A stretch of DNA of 64,000 nucleotides. Origin: Tropicimonas sp. IMCC34043 (GTDB lineage: Bacteria > Pseudomonadota > Alphaproteobacteria > Rhodobacterales > Rhodobacteraceae). Both the position numbers and the translations under genes were made by a program. Shown here piece after piece: positions 16,179 through 24,512 of the stretch. The DNA lies in NCBI RefSeq assembly GCF_003390845.1, contig NZ_QMEK01000006.1:206204-270203 (forward strand), given 5' to 3'. Each line of letters starts with the position of its first letter. Within the stretch, counting starts at the first letter, position 1. Under the pieces are notes generated by a model. That model did no database searches. It was given only the letters and a program-made list of their open reading frames with translations, and had not been told where the DNA came from.

Positions 16179-18362
16179 CTACTGCGAATATTGAACATAA
16201 ACCAGAATTGCGTTGTCCGTTGACTTAACGGAAGCCTTCCCCCGCTCTGCGATGCTTGGAATGTCGAATACAACCGGCTCGACCTCGAACTCGAACTTTC
16301 GCGTTTCTCCTGGGAACACGAAATTGCCGCTCATTTCAGGGATGGCACCAGATGCATCGACGAGCACCGTAGGGCCTCGCACAGCCCCTATTAAACCACC
16401 AAGCAAGGGGCAGGCCGCCTGCATGTTGTAGGATTTCAGAATTAGCTCAGTTGGAGAAGGACGCAGCCTTGCTCTCAGCTCTGAAGTTCGTACGTTAGCC
16501 GTGATCCAAAGACTTTCTTCTTTGAATACGTATTCCAATCTGCTCTTAACCTTTACGTTTTGGCGCGGCACAGTCACCGTTAGGTCCTTGTGCTCGGTCC
16601 AGTTGAAAGGACATGTCGCGTGCCCCGCGATGTCAAGAGACATCCATTCCACACCGACGCGTGCGTCTGCCTGTCCTTCGATGCCAAGAGTCATCGCGAG
16701 ATTTGCGAGCGCAGGATCGAAGACGACCTTTGGCGCGCATATGCGCAACCGTCCTGTCGCCTGAGCAAAGCTGTCGACATTAGCAACGTTGCCGAGTCGT
16801 GAAAGCCGCTTCAGTCCTTCCTTATGCCCCTCACACAATGTCTTCTTACCTGTCTTCTCAGCTTCACAAGCGAGCCTTTCACCCGCCTTTTCCGCTTCAC
16901 ACTGTGCTTTTTCTTGCGACTTTAGGCGCTCACATTCAGCCTTTCGTCCAGATTTTCGCACCTCACAGGCGTCATGCGCTGCCTTCTTTTCAGCTTCGCA
17001 GGCCCCTTTAGCTGCTGTTTTTTCAGCTTCGCAGGCCGCCTTAGCTGCGGATTTATTCGCTTCGCAGTTACCTTTTGCGATGACTTTCTCTGCTTCACAA
17101 ACCGGATCATTTCCACAGATACCAAGAACACACATCCTACAGTTTCGCGTTTGTCTGCAATCCGTCGTCTGACGACAATCCCGCGTCTGACGACAATCCC
17201 GCGTCTGACGACAATCCTCCGTTTGCTCGCAGCTCCTGTTGGGAGTGCAATCGCGTGTTGGTGTGCAAACTTTCGTAGGAGTGCAGTCAATCGTGTTTTC
17301 ATCTGGTATTTCGATCGTCTCCGTAAATTTTTGCTTCGGAACACTCGCTTCGGCATCAAGGCATAGATTTGCCTGCTGGAAGGCGGAGTTAATCAGGTGT
17401 GAGATACTAAACTTCGAAAGCGCAGCCCAAGTTGCATCGGGACGCTCGCTCGTCGCCACCAATTCACCTAACCGACCATCGAATGCGGTAACGAATGTCG
17501 CGAAAGCCGGGGCCGGGTCAGGTGTCGGAAGATTCGATACTGACTCTCCAGTTGGAGCGAGATCGACAAGAACAGAGACATCTATAGAATCGATCTTAAA
17601 AGCTACGGCCTTCGCGAAAAACGGAGACGATACTGGCCGCCCCGTTAAAGACACATCAATCTTGGTGCCATCATCCAGGGTCGTGGAGTTGTCGATGGAC
17701 GTCTCCAGCGACTCGACTGGAGAAGCGGGTACGGTGAGTTTTGCAAACTTGGCCCGGCTGAGTTCGCCGGAGATATTGTCGGCGAACTTGTTTATGATAC
17801 CGGCAATGAAGTCCGCTGGTGTGGCGAGCTCTACGTCCTCGGCAACGGTCAGCTCTTCGATACGAACCTCTCGGAAGAGCGGAAGGGCCTGAAATTCAAG
17901 CGACAGGTCCGGCCCATCGCCTGCGGCGACGGCACTTGCTATTGAAGCGCCGATCTTGAGCACACCAACAAGTTTGGGCTTCAGGGAATCGAGGAGAGCT
18001 GCGCTATCGGCATCCATTTCGGGGAACATCGAAGATGTAAAAACGCCGTCGATGTGAATGTCGGCCAACAGGAGTTGGCTGTCCCCTTCGACTCTTACGT
18101 CCCTCACGTTCGCTTTTTTGAGAATATCCGTAGCCTCTATGGCCTTGCGAACGTCATCAAGCCTCAGGACAGCCGCCACATCCGGCGACTGCATGGCCTC
18201 CAGGGAGGCTGCGCTTGTCGCAATTGCTTTCTCTCGGTACTGCGCAGCGTCAACCGGAGGAAACTTTTCATCAACCAGCTCTTTTATGGTCTCTTCGAAA
18301 CAACCGGAGAGACTGATCGTGCATATTAAGAGGAGAGCTAGTTTATGAAAAAGCTTGTGCAT
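16179..18362 (-). CDS. Large lipoprotein with Cys-hexad and Cys-hendecad repeats
   Basis: The 727-residue product starts with a lipoprotein signal (lipobox LSGC, cysteine at about residue 21). Residues 22-350 are an unrecognised, mostly beta-like domain. Then nine cysteines occur every six residues (360 to 408; units like DCRQTR and DCTPTK). After a short link, nine more occur every 11 residues (422 to 510; units such as CEAEKTAAKGA). An 11-residue period is three helical turns, so these cysteines line one face of a long helix. The final 210 residues form another unrecognised domain. ATG at 18362 follows GAGGAGAGATTTG; the upstream TTG at 18377 lies inside this ribosome site. I know no family with this arrangement. 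It follows the exported protein gene by 23 bases. Confidence 0.7.
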   Translation of the reverse strand: MHKLFHKLALLLICTISLSGCFEETIKELVDEKFPPVDAAQYREKAIATSAASLEAMQSPDVAAVLRLDDVRKAIEATDILKKANVRDVRVEGDSQLLLADIHIDGVFTSSMFPEMDADSAALLDSLKPKLVGVLKIGASIASAVAAGDGPDLSLEFQALPLFREVRIEELTVAEDVELATPADFIAGIINKFADNISGELSRAKFAKLTVPASPVESLETSIDNSTTLDDGTKIDVSLTGRPVSSPFFAKAVAFKIDSIDVSVLVDLAPTGESVSNLPTPDPAPAFATFVTAFDGRLGELVATSERPDATWAALSKFSISHLINSAFQQANLCLDAEASVPKQKFTETIEIPDENTIDCTPTKVCTPTRDCTPNRSCEQTEDCRQTRDCRQTRDCRQTTDCRQTRNCRMCVLGICGNDPVCEAEKVIAKGNCEANKSAAKAACEAEKTAAKGACEAEKKAAHDACEVRKSGRKAECERLKSQEKAQCEAEKAGERLACEAEKTGKKTLCEGHKEGLKRLSRLGNVANVDSFAQATGRLRICAPKVVFDPALANLAMTLGIEGQADARVGVEWMSLDIAGHATCPFNWTEHKDLTVTVPRQNVKVKSRLEYVFKEESLWITANVRTSELRARLRPSPTELILKSYNMQAACPLLGGLIGAVRGPTVLVDASGAIPEMSGNFVFPGETRKFEFEVEPVVFDIPSIAERGKASVKSTDNAILVYVQYSQ
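17168..17220. repeat. 18-bp tandem repeats encoding the Cys-hexad units
   Basis: Near-identical 18-base units, each containing CGTCTGACGACAATCC, are repeated about three and a half times. They correspond to two hexapeptides less their variation (DCRQTR/DCRQTT) in the lipoprotein gene on the minus strand. Low divergence implies recent expansion and a site prone to slippage. Confidence 0.75.
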
Positions 18363-18385
18363 CAAATCTCTCCTCAATCAAATGA

Positions 18386-18787
18386 CTAGCAGTCGATAAC
18401 CCGATCGCAGAGTTCGATGCTGTAGGCTACGGATGCATTGTCGCTCACGGCGACGGCAGTCTCCCGCTGAAAATGACCAGCGCGAAGTTCTCCATAAATC
18501 AAGGGGAGATTGATCTTTACTTCGACCTGATCGCAGACGTCCCAAGTGTCAGAATTGATGCCCATTCTGATCCACCAGAGCTTGATGCAATCTTCGCCGG
18601 GGCCGCCATCAATCTTTACAAAGATCGTCGCGTTGACGTTCCAGCCGTCCCAGACAGTGATGTTTTGTCCCGGTTGCGCGATCTTGATCTGAGGCTCGGC
18701 GGCTGAAACCGCCCGCGAAAAGAAGGTTGCGACTGACAGTGCGCAGACGAACAAAGTAAGAGTTCTAAGAACGATGACCAAATGCAA
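18386..18787 (-). CDS. Small exported protein with four cysteines
   Basis: TTG at 18787 was chosen as start because GGAGGAG lies seven bases upstream and a signal peptide follows at once (hydrophobic stretch ending RAVSAAEPQ). The mature protein of about 105 residues has cysteines in EDCIKLWW, WDVCDQVEV, IELCDR and the final VIDC. No family is recognised; the composition suggests a small beta-sandwich. It is the first gene of a two-gene unit with the large Cys-repeat lipoprotein, so both are expected in the periplasm or at the outer membrane. Confidence 0.55.
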   Translation of the reverse strand: MHLVIVLRTLTLFVCALSVATFFSRAVSAAEPQIKIAQPGQNITVWDGWNVNATIFVKIDGGPGEDCIKLWWIRMGINSDTWDVCDQVEVKINLPLIYGELRAGHFQRETAVAVSDNASVAYSIELCDRVIDC

Positions 18788-18949
18788 GCCCGCTCCTCCG
18801 GCCCACAAATCCCTGTGTTGAAGGCTAGCACGGGCCTGGTCGATCGCAAAGCGGTACGCCCCCGAGGCACTGAGGCGCCTGGATCGGTGGCAGCTCAAAC
18901 CGATCTCCGCTGGAAGCTGTCTTCGCCGATGTTTCGACCGTTGAAGCCC

Positions 18950-18966
18950 TACGCAAACTAGCGTAT
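18950..18966. promoter_or_regulatory. Inverted repeat TACGC-N6-GCGTA, candidate XRE operator
   Basis: The arms are 18950-18954 and 18961-18965, about 60 bases before the XRE regulator gene. The overlapping octamer TAGCGTAT (18959-18966) recurs in reverse at 20136-20143, in front of the gene at 20190, next to the palindrome GCTAATTAGC. Shared sites near a repressor gene and a possible target promoter suggest operators. Confidence 0.4.
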
Positions 18967-19023
18967 CAACGGAAAAATCCGCGAACAAGCGGATTGACAG
19001 GGAGAGCAAGCGATGAACCGGCC

Positions 19024-19350
19024 ATGTCCGCCGACGGTGTGACCTTCGGCCAGGCGATTTCGAGGGCCCGCAAGGCACTCGGTCTCAGCCAGAAGGAGCT
19101 CGCAGCGCGCGTGATGAAGGAAGAGGGCGGCGGGTCGATATCCCCGCAGTACCTCAACGACATCGAGCACGATCGACGCAGCCCCAGCTCGGGGCACCTG
19201 ATCCGTCAGTTCTCCGGCATCCTGAACATCCCGGAGGACTACCTATACGCACTCGCAGGCCGGCTACCGGATGATCTGCGGCCGGATGCGTCCACTCCGG
19301 ACAAGGTCGTCGAGGCCTTCGCCAACTTCAGGAAGACGTTGAAGGAGTAA
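19024..19350 (+). CDS. XRE-family HTH transcriptional regulator
   Basis: The 108-residue product has a Cro/CI-type helix-turn-helix: TFGQAISRARKALGLSQKEL followed by AARV and SPQYLNDIEHDRRSP (about residues 7-60). A short tail may serve dimerisation. Regulators of this size followed by an ImmA/IrrE-type peptidase gene control lysogeny in many elements: the peptidase cleaves the repressor on induction. Here the peptidase gene follows 10 bases later but is frameshifted. ATG at 19024 was preferred; TTG at 18994 is possible in the same frame. Confidence 0.8.
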   Translation: MSADGVTFGQAISRARKALGLSQKELAARVMKEEGGGSISPQYLNDIEHDRRSPSSGHLIRQFSGILNIPEDYLYALAGRLPDDLRPDASTPDKVVEAFANFRKTLKE

Positions 19351-19360
19351 GGAGGTTGGC

Positions 19361-20082
19361 ATGGTGAAGATGATCAGTGACAACACGGGCCGCTTTGCCG
19401 AGCGACCCTTCTACGAGGCGCGGGATCTCGACAATGAATGCGAGCGACTGATCCGGGACCCTCTGCTGAAGCGCCGCGGGACGGTCGACTACCCCGTGGC
19501 GACCGATGACCTGACCGTGCTGATCGAGATGCACGATGCGGACCTCGACCCTTATGCCGACTTGTCCGCGTATGGCGCCGATGTCGAAGGGGTGACCGAG
19601 TTCTTCCCCGACCGCGGACCGCAGGTCTCCATCTCGGAACGCATCGCGGCCGACGAACGGCGCGAGAATCGCTTCCGCACCACGCTCACGCATGAGTCGG
19701 GCATGTGAAGTTTCACGGGCCCCTCTGGGCGCAGAAGTTCGCCAACGGCGACCTGCTCGAGCGCGGCGTGAATGCGAACAAGGCGATCTCGAAGCGCGAC
19801 AACATCCTGGACGCCCCGCAGTCCGACAGGATGGAATGGCAGGCTGGCTATATCAGCGGCGCGCTGCTGATGCCGGCCACGCCGGTCCGTCGCCTCGTTT
19901 CCGACTACTGTGGCCCGCGCGAGCTGCATGGCGATGTCCACGTTTCGACGGAGCATGCCGCGCGGCTGATCGAGATGGTTATGGAGCGGTTCGCGGTTTC
20001 CGAAGAGGCCGCCCGCATCAGGTTGCTGAAGCTGAACCTGATCACTTCGGCACACGGACAGGCCTCGCTCTTCGGTCGCTGA
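19361..20082 (+). pseudogene. ImmA/IrrE-family metallopeptidase, frameshifted in the active site
   Basis: The first frame (19361-19708) ends TLTHES followed by GM and a stop. The second frame, ending at 20082, resumes with KFHGPLWAQKF. In this family the segment reads THEFGHVKFHGP-like, so one base is missing near 19701, inside the zinc-binding HExxH motif (HES-G-H here). Residues after the break (MEWQAGYISGALLMP) match the family's conserved C-terminal half. The gene should encode the peptidase partner of the XRE regulator. Either the element has lost it and is locked, or the base is a sequencing error. Confidence 0.75.
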
Positions 20083-20189
20083 TCGCGAATCCGCGGAAGT
20101 GCGTATTTTTTCGATTGATTCCCTTCCGGCGCGATATACGCTAATTAGCAGATCAGCCGATACATGGAATCGCCAGAAAGGAGATCACG

Positions 20190-21377
20190 GTGACTGCACT
20201 GTCCGCCTTCCTTCGCAAGACGCCCGGCGAGGCGCTGCGCGAATACTTCGACCGGCCGGAGATCGGCCTGCCCACCGAGTTCGACTGGCCAGCATCAGAC
20301 GCCGATCTTTCCAAGCCGCTTCTCGGCGCCATCGAGAAGATGTCCCGCGTCCAGCGCGACCGGATCTCGAACGACGCCGAGCGCGTCCATGCCCTGTCCG
20401 ACGAGCCGGGGCAGGCCGCAATCTACAGCGTGGCCGAGGATCCCGCGCTCCTCGACGACCTTGCGAACCCGCACGCGCGGTCGCTCTGGATGTTCCTGAA
20501 CGCGCAGGACCGCTTTCGTCATGCCGAGGAAGTCCGGTTCACGGAGGACCGCCGGCGCGGTCGGATGTGGGCCGGCTACATGACCGACGCCGGTTGCGTC
20601 GTGCAGCGCGACGCGTCAGCCTGCCACGCCTTCGTCTCCGCGATCAAGGAGTTCTCGGGCGCCGCCCATGCTCATGTCGACATCTTCGACCGGGTGCGGA
20701 CGACCCATGAGGGCGACGAATGCGACCTCGTTCAGGTGACGATCTACCGCGAGGGGCGGCCCGACGACCTGCTGCGCTTCGACGACAAGGGGTCTCTCGT
20801 CCGGCAGGCCTATCGTCCCGTGTTCGAGGCCGCGGTGACCTACGAACCCGCAACCGGCGGCATCGAAGTGATCGCCAACGACAAGGCGACGCGGGGCGAG
20901 ATCGTGAGGGCCACCGTCACGCACCTCCTCGGCATCGAGTTCAAGGAGAACCGCCTGCCGCTGCGGTGCTATGACCTGTCCGTGCTGCTGGCACCCTACG
21001 ATTTCCCGGTCGATCCGGAGGACGGGATCGAGGGCGTCGAGGTGCGCGAGCTGCGGCTCATGCCGATCGACGACAGCGATTTTAGGGTGACGCTGGAGAA
21101 GCCCGCGCGCGCCGACGAGACGATCTGGACGAAGGCGGAAGAGAGGTTCGGGGATCGCACGCCCCTGAGCGAAGGGTTTGTGGTCACACGGGCCAAGATC
21201 GCCGTGAAGCTCGCCCGCCGCCCGGGAGGGGACAGGCGGCGTACGCTCGCCCTGACGATCACCTGGCCTCATGGCTGCGATCTGAAGGACCGCACCGCGA
21301 CCGAGCAGATGATCGGCGAGAAGTACCTGCGGCGCTGGGGGATCCTGGTCGATGACCTGCAGCTCTTCGAGGATTGA
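20190..21377 (+). CDS. Conserved island protein of unknown function
   Basis: The 395-residue product has no motif I can name and no signal or membrane segment. It is acidic and evenly mixed, as in a soluble multi-domain protein. GTG at 20190 is well placed after AAAGGAG. Its promoter region contains the TAGCGTAT octamer also found before the XRE gene. The next gene starts 26 bases before its stop, so the pair is translated together. Position beside the XRE-ImmA pair suggests a regulated island function, possibly immunity or stress related; that is inference. Confidence 0.6.
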   Translation: MTALSAFLRKTPGEALREYFDRPEIGLPTEFDWPASDADLSKPLLGAIEKMSRVQRDRISNDAERVHALSDEPGQAAIYSVAEDPALLDDLANPHARSLWMFLNAQDRFRHAEEVRFTEDRRRGRMWAGYMTDAGCVVQRDASACHAFVSAIKEFSGAAHAHVDIFDRVRTTHEGDECDLVQVTIYREGRPDDLLRFDDKGSLVRQAYRPVFEAAVTYEPATGGIEVIANDKATRGEIVRATVTHLLGIEFKENRLPLRCYDLSVLLAPYDFPVDPEDGIEGVEVRELRLMPIDDSDFRVTLEKPARADETIWTKAEERFGDRTPLSEGFVVTRAKIAVKLARRPGGDRRRTLALTITWPHGCDLKDRTATEQMIGEKYLRRWGILVDDLQLFED

Positions 21378-22188
21378 TCTCGCCGCCCGCCGGCTGCTCT
21401 CGTCCATCGCCGGGACCCGCGACGCGCGGGTTTCGGCCATGGCGCTGGCGCACATGCGCGGCGCCGGAAAGACGCTGATGGACGCCGGACTGATCGTGCA
21501 GCGCGGCAGCGCCATGGCCGTCGTTGCCGAGGACGACTTGGACGACACCCCGACTTCCGTCATCGCCCACCCGATCACTGGCCATAATGGTCATCTCGGC
21601 AACGCAGTCTGGCACGACGAACGGGCGAGCGCCAGCCGCCAGGTCTATGCGCTGGACATGCTGGCGGCAGCTCGGCGGGTGGTCGCCCGGCTCGATTGCT
21701 CACTCGGCAAGGACCCGGTGCCGTATCTCGATGGCGCGGTGCTGGATTTCGGGACGGCGCGGCTGCCGAAGCGAAGGGCGCGTGTCGGGATCTGGGTCGC
21801 TCGCGGTCTGACGACACCGGCTGTGTTCGAGGAGTTCTGCCAGCTCGTTGCGCGCCGCCCAGCCGACGGGCTTCGTGTGGTACTCTTTCTCGACCCTCCG
21901 GATCGGCATCGCTTCCGCTTCATCCGGGGCCATGAGTTCGTCGCGTTGGCAGACGTGGTCGATCATGAAGATGGTCTTGCAGTCGCCCCGGAGGTCTTGA
22001 CCGCCCGCCTGCTGAAGGGCCCGTCGCACAAAGAACCCGTCTGGGTCTCCGGCGACGGCGGCGTGCTGATTGTGCATGGCAAGTGGCACGAGTTCGCTGG
22101 CGGCAAGCAGAAGATCGCCGTCGCCATGCTCGCCGAGGCCTGGCTGGACGGGGATCCGGTGCTGCCCGTCGCGCGCATCCTCGAGTAG
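21352..22188 (+). CDS. Conserved island protein of unknown function, coupled to the preceding gene
   Basis: The 278-residue product is soluble by composition. Segments such as LRVVLFLDPPDRHRF and VWVSGDGGVLIVHGKWHEFAGG look like alternating beta strands and loops, but no catalytic motif stands out. It overlaps the 20190 gene by 26 bases, which is strong evidence that the two products work together. A terminator hairpin at 22319 closes the unit. Confidence 0.55.
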   Translation: MTCSSSRIDLAARRLLSSIAGTRDARVSAMALAHMRGAGKTLMDAGLIVQRGSAMAVVAEDDLDDTPTSVIAHPITGHNGHLGNAVWHDERASASRQVYALDMLAAARRVVARLDCSLGKDPVPYLDGAVLDFGTARLPKRRARVGIWVARGLTTPAVFEEFCQLVARRPADGLRVVLFLDPPDRHRFRFIRGHEFVALADVVDHEDGLAVAPEVLTARLLKGPSHKEPVWVSGDGGVLIVHGKWHEFAGGKQKIAVAMLAEAWLDGDPVLPVARILE

Positions 22189-22318
22189 GCCGAGTGCGGC
22201 CCCTCCGTGAGGCGGTTGAAGAATCTCTTCGACGGGCACCCTACGTGGCAGGAGGTCATCCGGGAGAGCGGCTCCAGCGCCTGGCTCGAGGTGTGACGCC
22301 ACCAAAATCACGACGATC

Positions 22319-22344
22319 AGGCCGTCCTTCGGGGCGGCCTTTTT
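22319..22344 (+). terminator. Rho-independent terminator
   Basis: AGGCCGTCC, loop TTCG, GGGCGGCCT and then TTTT form a textbook intrinsic terminator. It separates the regulator/unknown unit from the phage early genes. Confidence 0.85.
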
Positions 22345-22465
22345 CGTTTTCGGGGGCCCCGTTCTGCATACCTCCCGTCTCCCCTCCATCCGCCCTCCCG
22401 CTGCCCTCCTCGGCGCTCCCCCATCGTCCTTCGCAGGCATTCGGCTAGTCGCGAAGGAGACGACG

Positions 22466-22675
22466 ATGTCAGTCACGCATCTCAACCAAGTCGAGCTGGC
22501 AGCTCGATGGAAGATCAGCCCGCGCACGCTGGAGCGCTGGCGTTGGACCGGTGAGGGCCCCGCCTTCATCAAGATCGGCGGCCGGGTCGTTTACCGGCTC
22601 GAGGATGTCGAGGCCCACGAGGCCAACCGGCACTGTTCGAGCACGGCCGAAAAGCCTGCCGTGAAGCTGGCGTGA
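22466..22675 (+). CDS. Small helix-turn-helix protein, AlpA/excisionase-like
   Basis: The 69-residue product has the MerR-like winged helix of the HTH_17 family: LAARWKISPRTLERWRWTG, then GPAFIKIGGRVVYRLEDVEA. Such proteins act as excisionases or as activators of island genes (AlpA). It opens the replication gene block (RBS AAGGAGAC) and is followed 10 bases later by the next gene. Either role, controlling excision or early transcription, fits its place. Confidence 0.75.
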   Translation: MSVTHLNQVELAARWKISPRTLERWRWTGEGPAFIKIGGRVVYRLEDVEAHEANRHCSSTAEKPAVKLA

Positions 22676-22685
22676 GGGGGTAGTC

Positions 22686-23171
22686 ATGACGATCCCTAAC
22701 CGCATCCCCCTCGACGATCTGCCCTCCATGTCGATCGACGAGATCATTGCCCTTTCTGGTGAGCAACTGGCGCTCGCAGAAGACGAAGCCTGTGAGCAGC
22801 TGCGCGCCGCCAAGAATCTTTACGACTGGATCGTCGGGGCCATCGCGCTGAAGTACGGCGACGACGCGCAGGAGGCTCGCCGCGCGGAGAGCAAGGACAC
22901 CGGCACGGTCAGGCTGCAGGACGGCCCGGTCACGGTGGTCGCCGAGCTCCCCAAGCGCGTCGATTGGGATCAGGCGATGCTCGCCGGTCTGGTCGAGCGG
23001 ATCCGGGCCGATGGCGCCGACCCCGCCGAGTACGCCGACATCGCGTTCAGCGTGCCCGAACGCAAGTACACCGCCTGGCCCACGGACATCCGCCAAGAGT
23101 TCGAGCCCGCGCGCACGGTCCGCACCGGCAAGCCCAAGCTCCGGCTGCTGCTCGGCGAGGAGGCGCGCTGA
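22686..23171 (+). CDS. Phage early protein of unknown function
   Basis: The 161-residue product is found, by its general features, in the early block before a RecA-like ATPase. It has a helical N-terminal half (LSGEQLALAEDEACEQLRAA) and a C-terminal half ending in GKPKLRLLLGEEAR. I know no function for it. Its stop overlaps the ATG of the ATPase (TGATG), so the two are coupled. Confidence 0.6.
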   Translation: MTIPNRIPLDDLPSMSIDEIIALSGEQLALAEDEACEQLRAAKNLYDWIVGAIALKYGDDAQEARRAESKDTGTVRLQDGPVTVVAELPKRVDWDQAMLAGLVERIRADGADPAEYADIAFSVPERKYTAWPTDIRQEFEPARTVRTGKPKLRLLLGEEAR

Positions 23172-23917
23172 TGGCCATTTCGCTCGCCTCCCTGCGCACC
23201 ACCACGTCGCTCCGACCGCCGCGCATCCTCATGCACGGGGTTGCCGGGATCGGCAAATCGACCTTCGCGGCCGGCGCCGATGCGCCCGTCTTCATCATGA
23301 CCGAGGATGGGCTCGGAAAGCTGCAGGTGCCACACTTCCCGCTGGCGACCAGCTACGCCGATGTGGCGGAGGCCCTCGACGCGCTGCTGAACGAGGCGCA
23401 CGACTATCGTACGGTCGTGGTCGACAGCGTCGACTGGCTGGAGCCGCTGATCTGGGCCGAGGCCTGCCGGCGCAACGGCTGGCAGTCGATCGAAAGCCCC
23501 GGCTTCGGCAAGGGCTACGCCGAGGCGCTGAACATCTGGCGCGAATACATCGACAAGCTGAACGGGCTCCGCGACCGGAAGGGCATGGCGGTCATCCAGA
23601 TCGCCCACACCGACATCAAGCGCTTCGACAGCCCCGAGCACGAACCCTACGACCGGTACGTGATCAAGCTGCAGGCGCGCGCCTCCGCGCTGCTGCAGGA
23701 GCACTCGGACGTGGTGCTCTTCGCCAATTACCGGATCTCGGTCAGCAAGTCCGACGTGGGCTTCAACAAGAAGGTGACCCGGGCGCTCGGGTCCGGTGCG
23801 CGCGTCATGCACACCGAGGAGCGCCCCGCCTTCCTCGCCAAGAACCGCTACGGCCTGCCGGAAACCCTCCCGCTCGAGTGGTCGGAGTTCCTGGCCGCCA
23901 TGCCCCAATCCGCCTGA
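23171..23917 (+). CDS. Phage RecA-like NTPase (AAA_24 family)
   Basis: The 248-residue product has a P-loop near the N terminus (HGVAGIGKSTFA, about residues 24-35) and a Walker B strand YRTVVVDSVDWL (about 80-91), followed by IQIAHTDIK, which resembles the sensor region of RecA-like phage recombination ATPases. Members of this family pair with a DUF669 protein and an exonuclease in lambdoid phages, where they act in annealing or recombination of replicating DNA. The same set follows here. Confidence 0.8.
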   Translation: MAISLASLRTTTSLRPPRILMHGVAGIGKSTFAAGADAPVFIMTEDGLGKLQVPHFPLATSYADVAEALDALLNEAHDYRTVVVDSVDWLEPLIWAEACRRNGWQSIESPGFGKGYAEALNIWREYIDKLNGLRDRKGMAVIQIAHTDIKRFDSPEHEPYDRYVIKLQARASALLQEHSDVVLFANYRISVSKSDVGFNKKVTRALGSGARVMHTEERPAFLAKNRYGLPETLPLEWSEFLAAMPQSA

Positions 23918-23939
23918 TTACGACTGAAAGGACAGAACG

Positions 23940-24446
23940 ATGGCACGTTTCGACACCGCCTTTGATGCCGCCGGCATCGAGCCAACCACCGCCTACGAAA
24001 TCCTGCCCGCGGGCAAGTACCGCGCCCAGATCGTCGAGAGCGAGATGCGCGTCACCAAGAACGGGATGGGGAAGTATCTCTGGCTGATGCTCGACATCCT
24101 CGAGGGGCCGCAGCAGGGCCGCAAGGTCTTCGACCAGCTGAACCTGGTGAACGCCAACCCGACCACGGTCGAGATCGCGCAGCGCACGCTGTCGGCGATC
24201 TGCCACGCCACGGGCAAGCTGCAGGTGAACGACAGCGAGGAGCTGCACCTGATCCCGATGACGATCCAGGTGGGGGTGAAGCCCCCGAAGGACGGCTACG
24301 GCGAGCGCAACACGATCCGCTACCTGGTGCCGGAGGCCCCGGCGCAGGCGACCCCGCCCAAGCCCGCCGCGACGCAGCCGGCCAGCGCGCCCGTCCAGTC
24401 GGCGCCCGCCCGCCCGGCCACCGCGCCCTGGAACCGCAAGAGCTGA
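23940..24446 (+). CDS. DUF669 protein, probable single-strand DNA-binding protein
   Basis: The 168-residue product starts with the DUF669 pattern (FDAAGIEP, YEILPAGKYRAQI, ENGMGKYLWLMLDIL-like text and NANPTTVEIAQRTLSAIC). Its C-terminal 35 residues are a low-complexity Pro/Ala tail ending NRKS. DUF669 proteins of phages have an OB-like fold and occur beside RecA-like ATPases, consistent with single-strand DNA binding during replication or recombination. AAAGGACAGAACG supplies the ribosome site. Confidence 0.8.
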   Translation: MARFDTAFDAAGIEPTTAYEILPAGKYRAQIVESEMRVTKNGMGKYLWLMLDILEGPQQGRKVFDQLNLVNANPTTVEIAQRTLSAICHATGKLQVNDSEELHLIPMTIQVGVKPPKDGYGERNTIRYLVPEAPAQATPPKPAATQPASAPVQSAPARPATAPWNRKS

Positions 24447-24512
24447 CGCCCTCGGCCGCCGCGGGCTGAGACTCGCGGCGGTCCGGAGATCGCCAGACCC
24501 GAGAGACTGACC

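Noticed and set aside
17090..17290. Multiheme cytochrome reading of the Cys-rich lipoprotein
   Set aside because: The cysteines are spaced by 6 and 11 residues with no CxxCH motif, so covalent heme attachment is not indicated.
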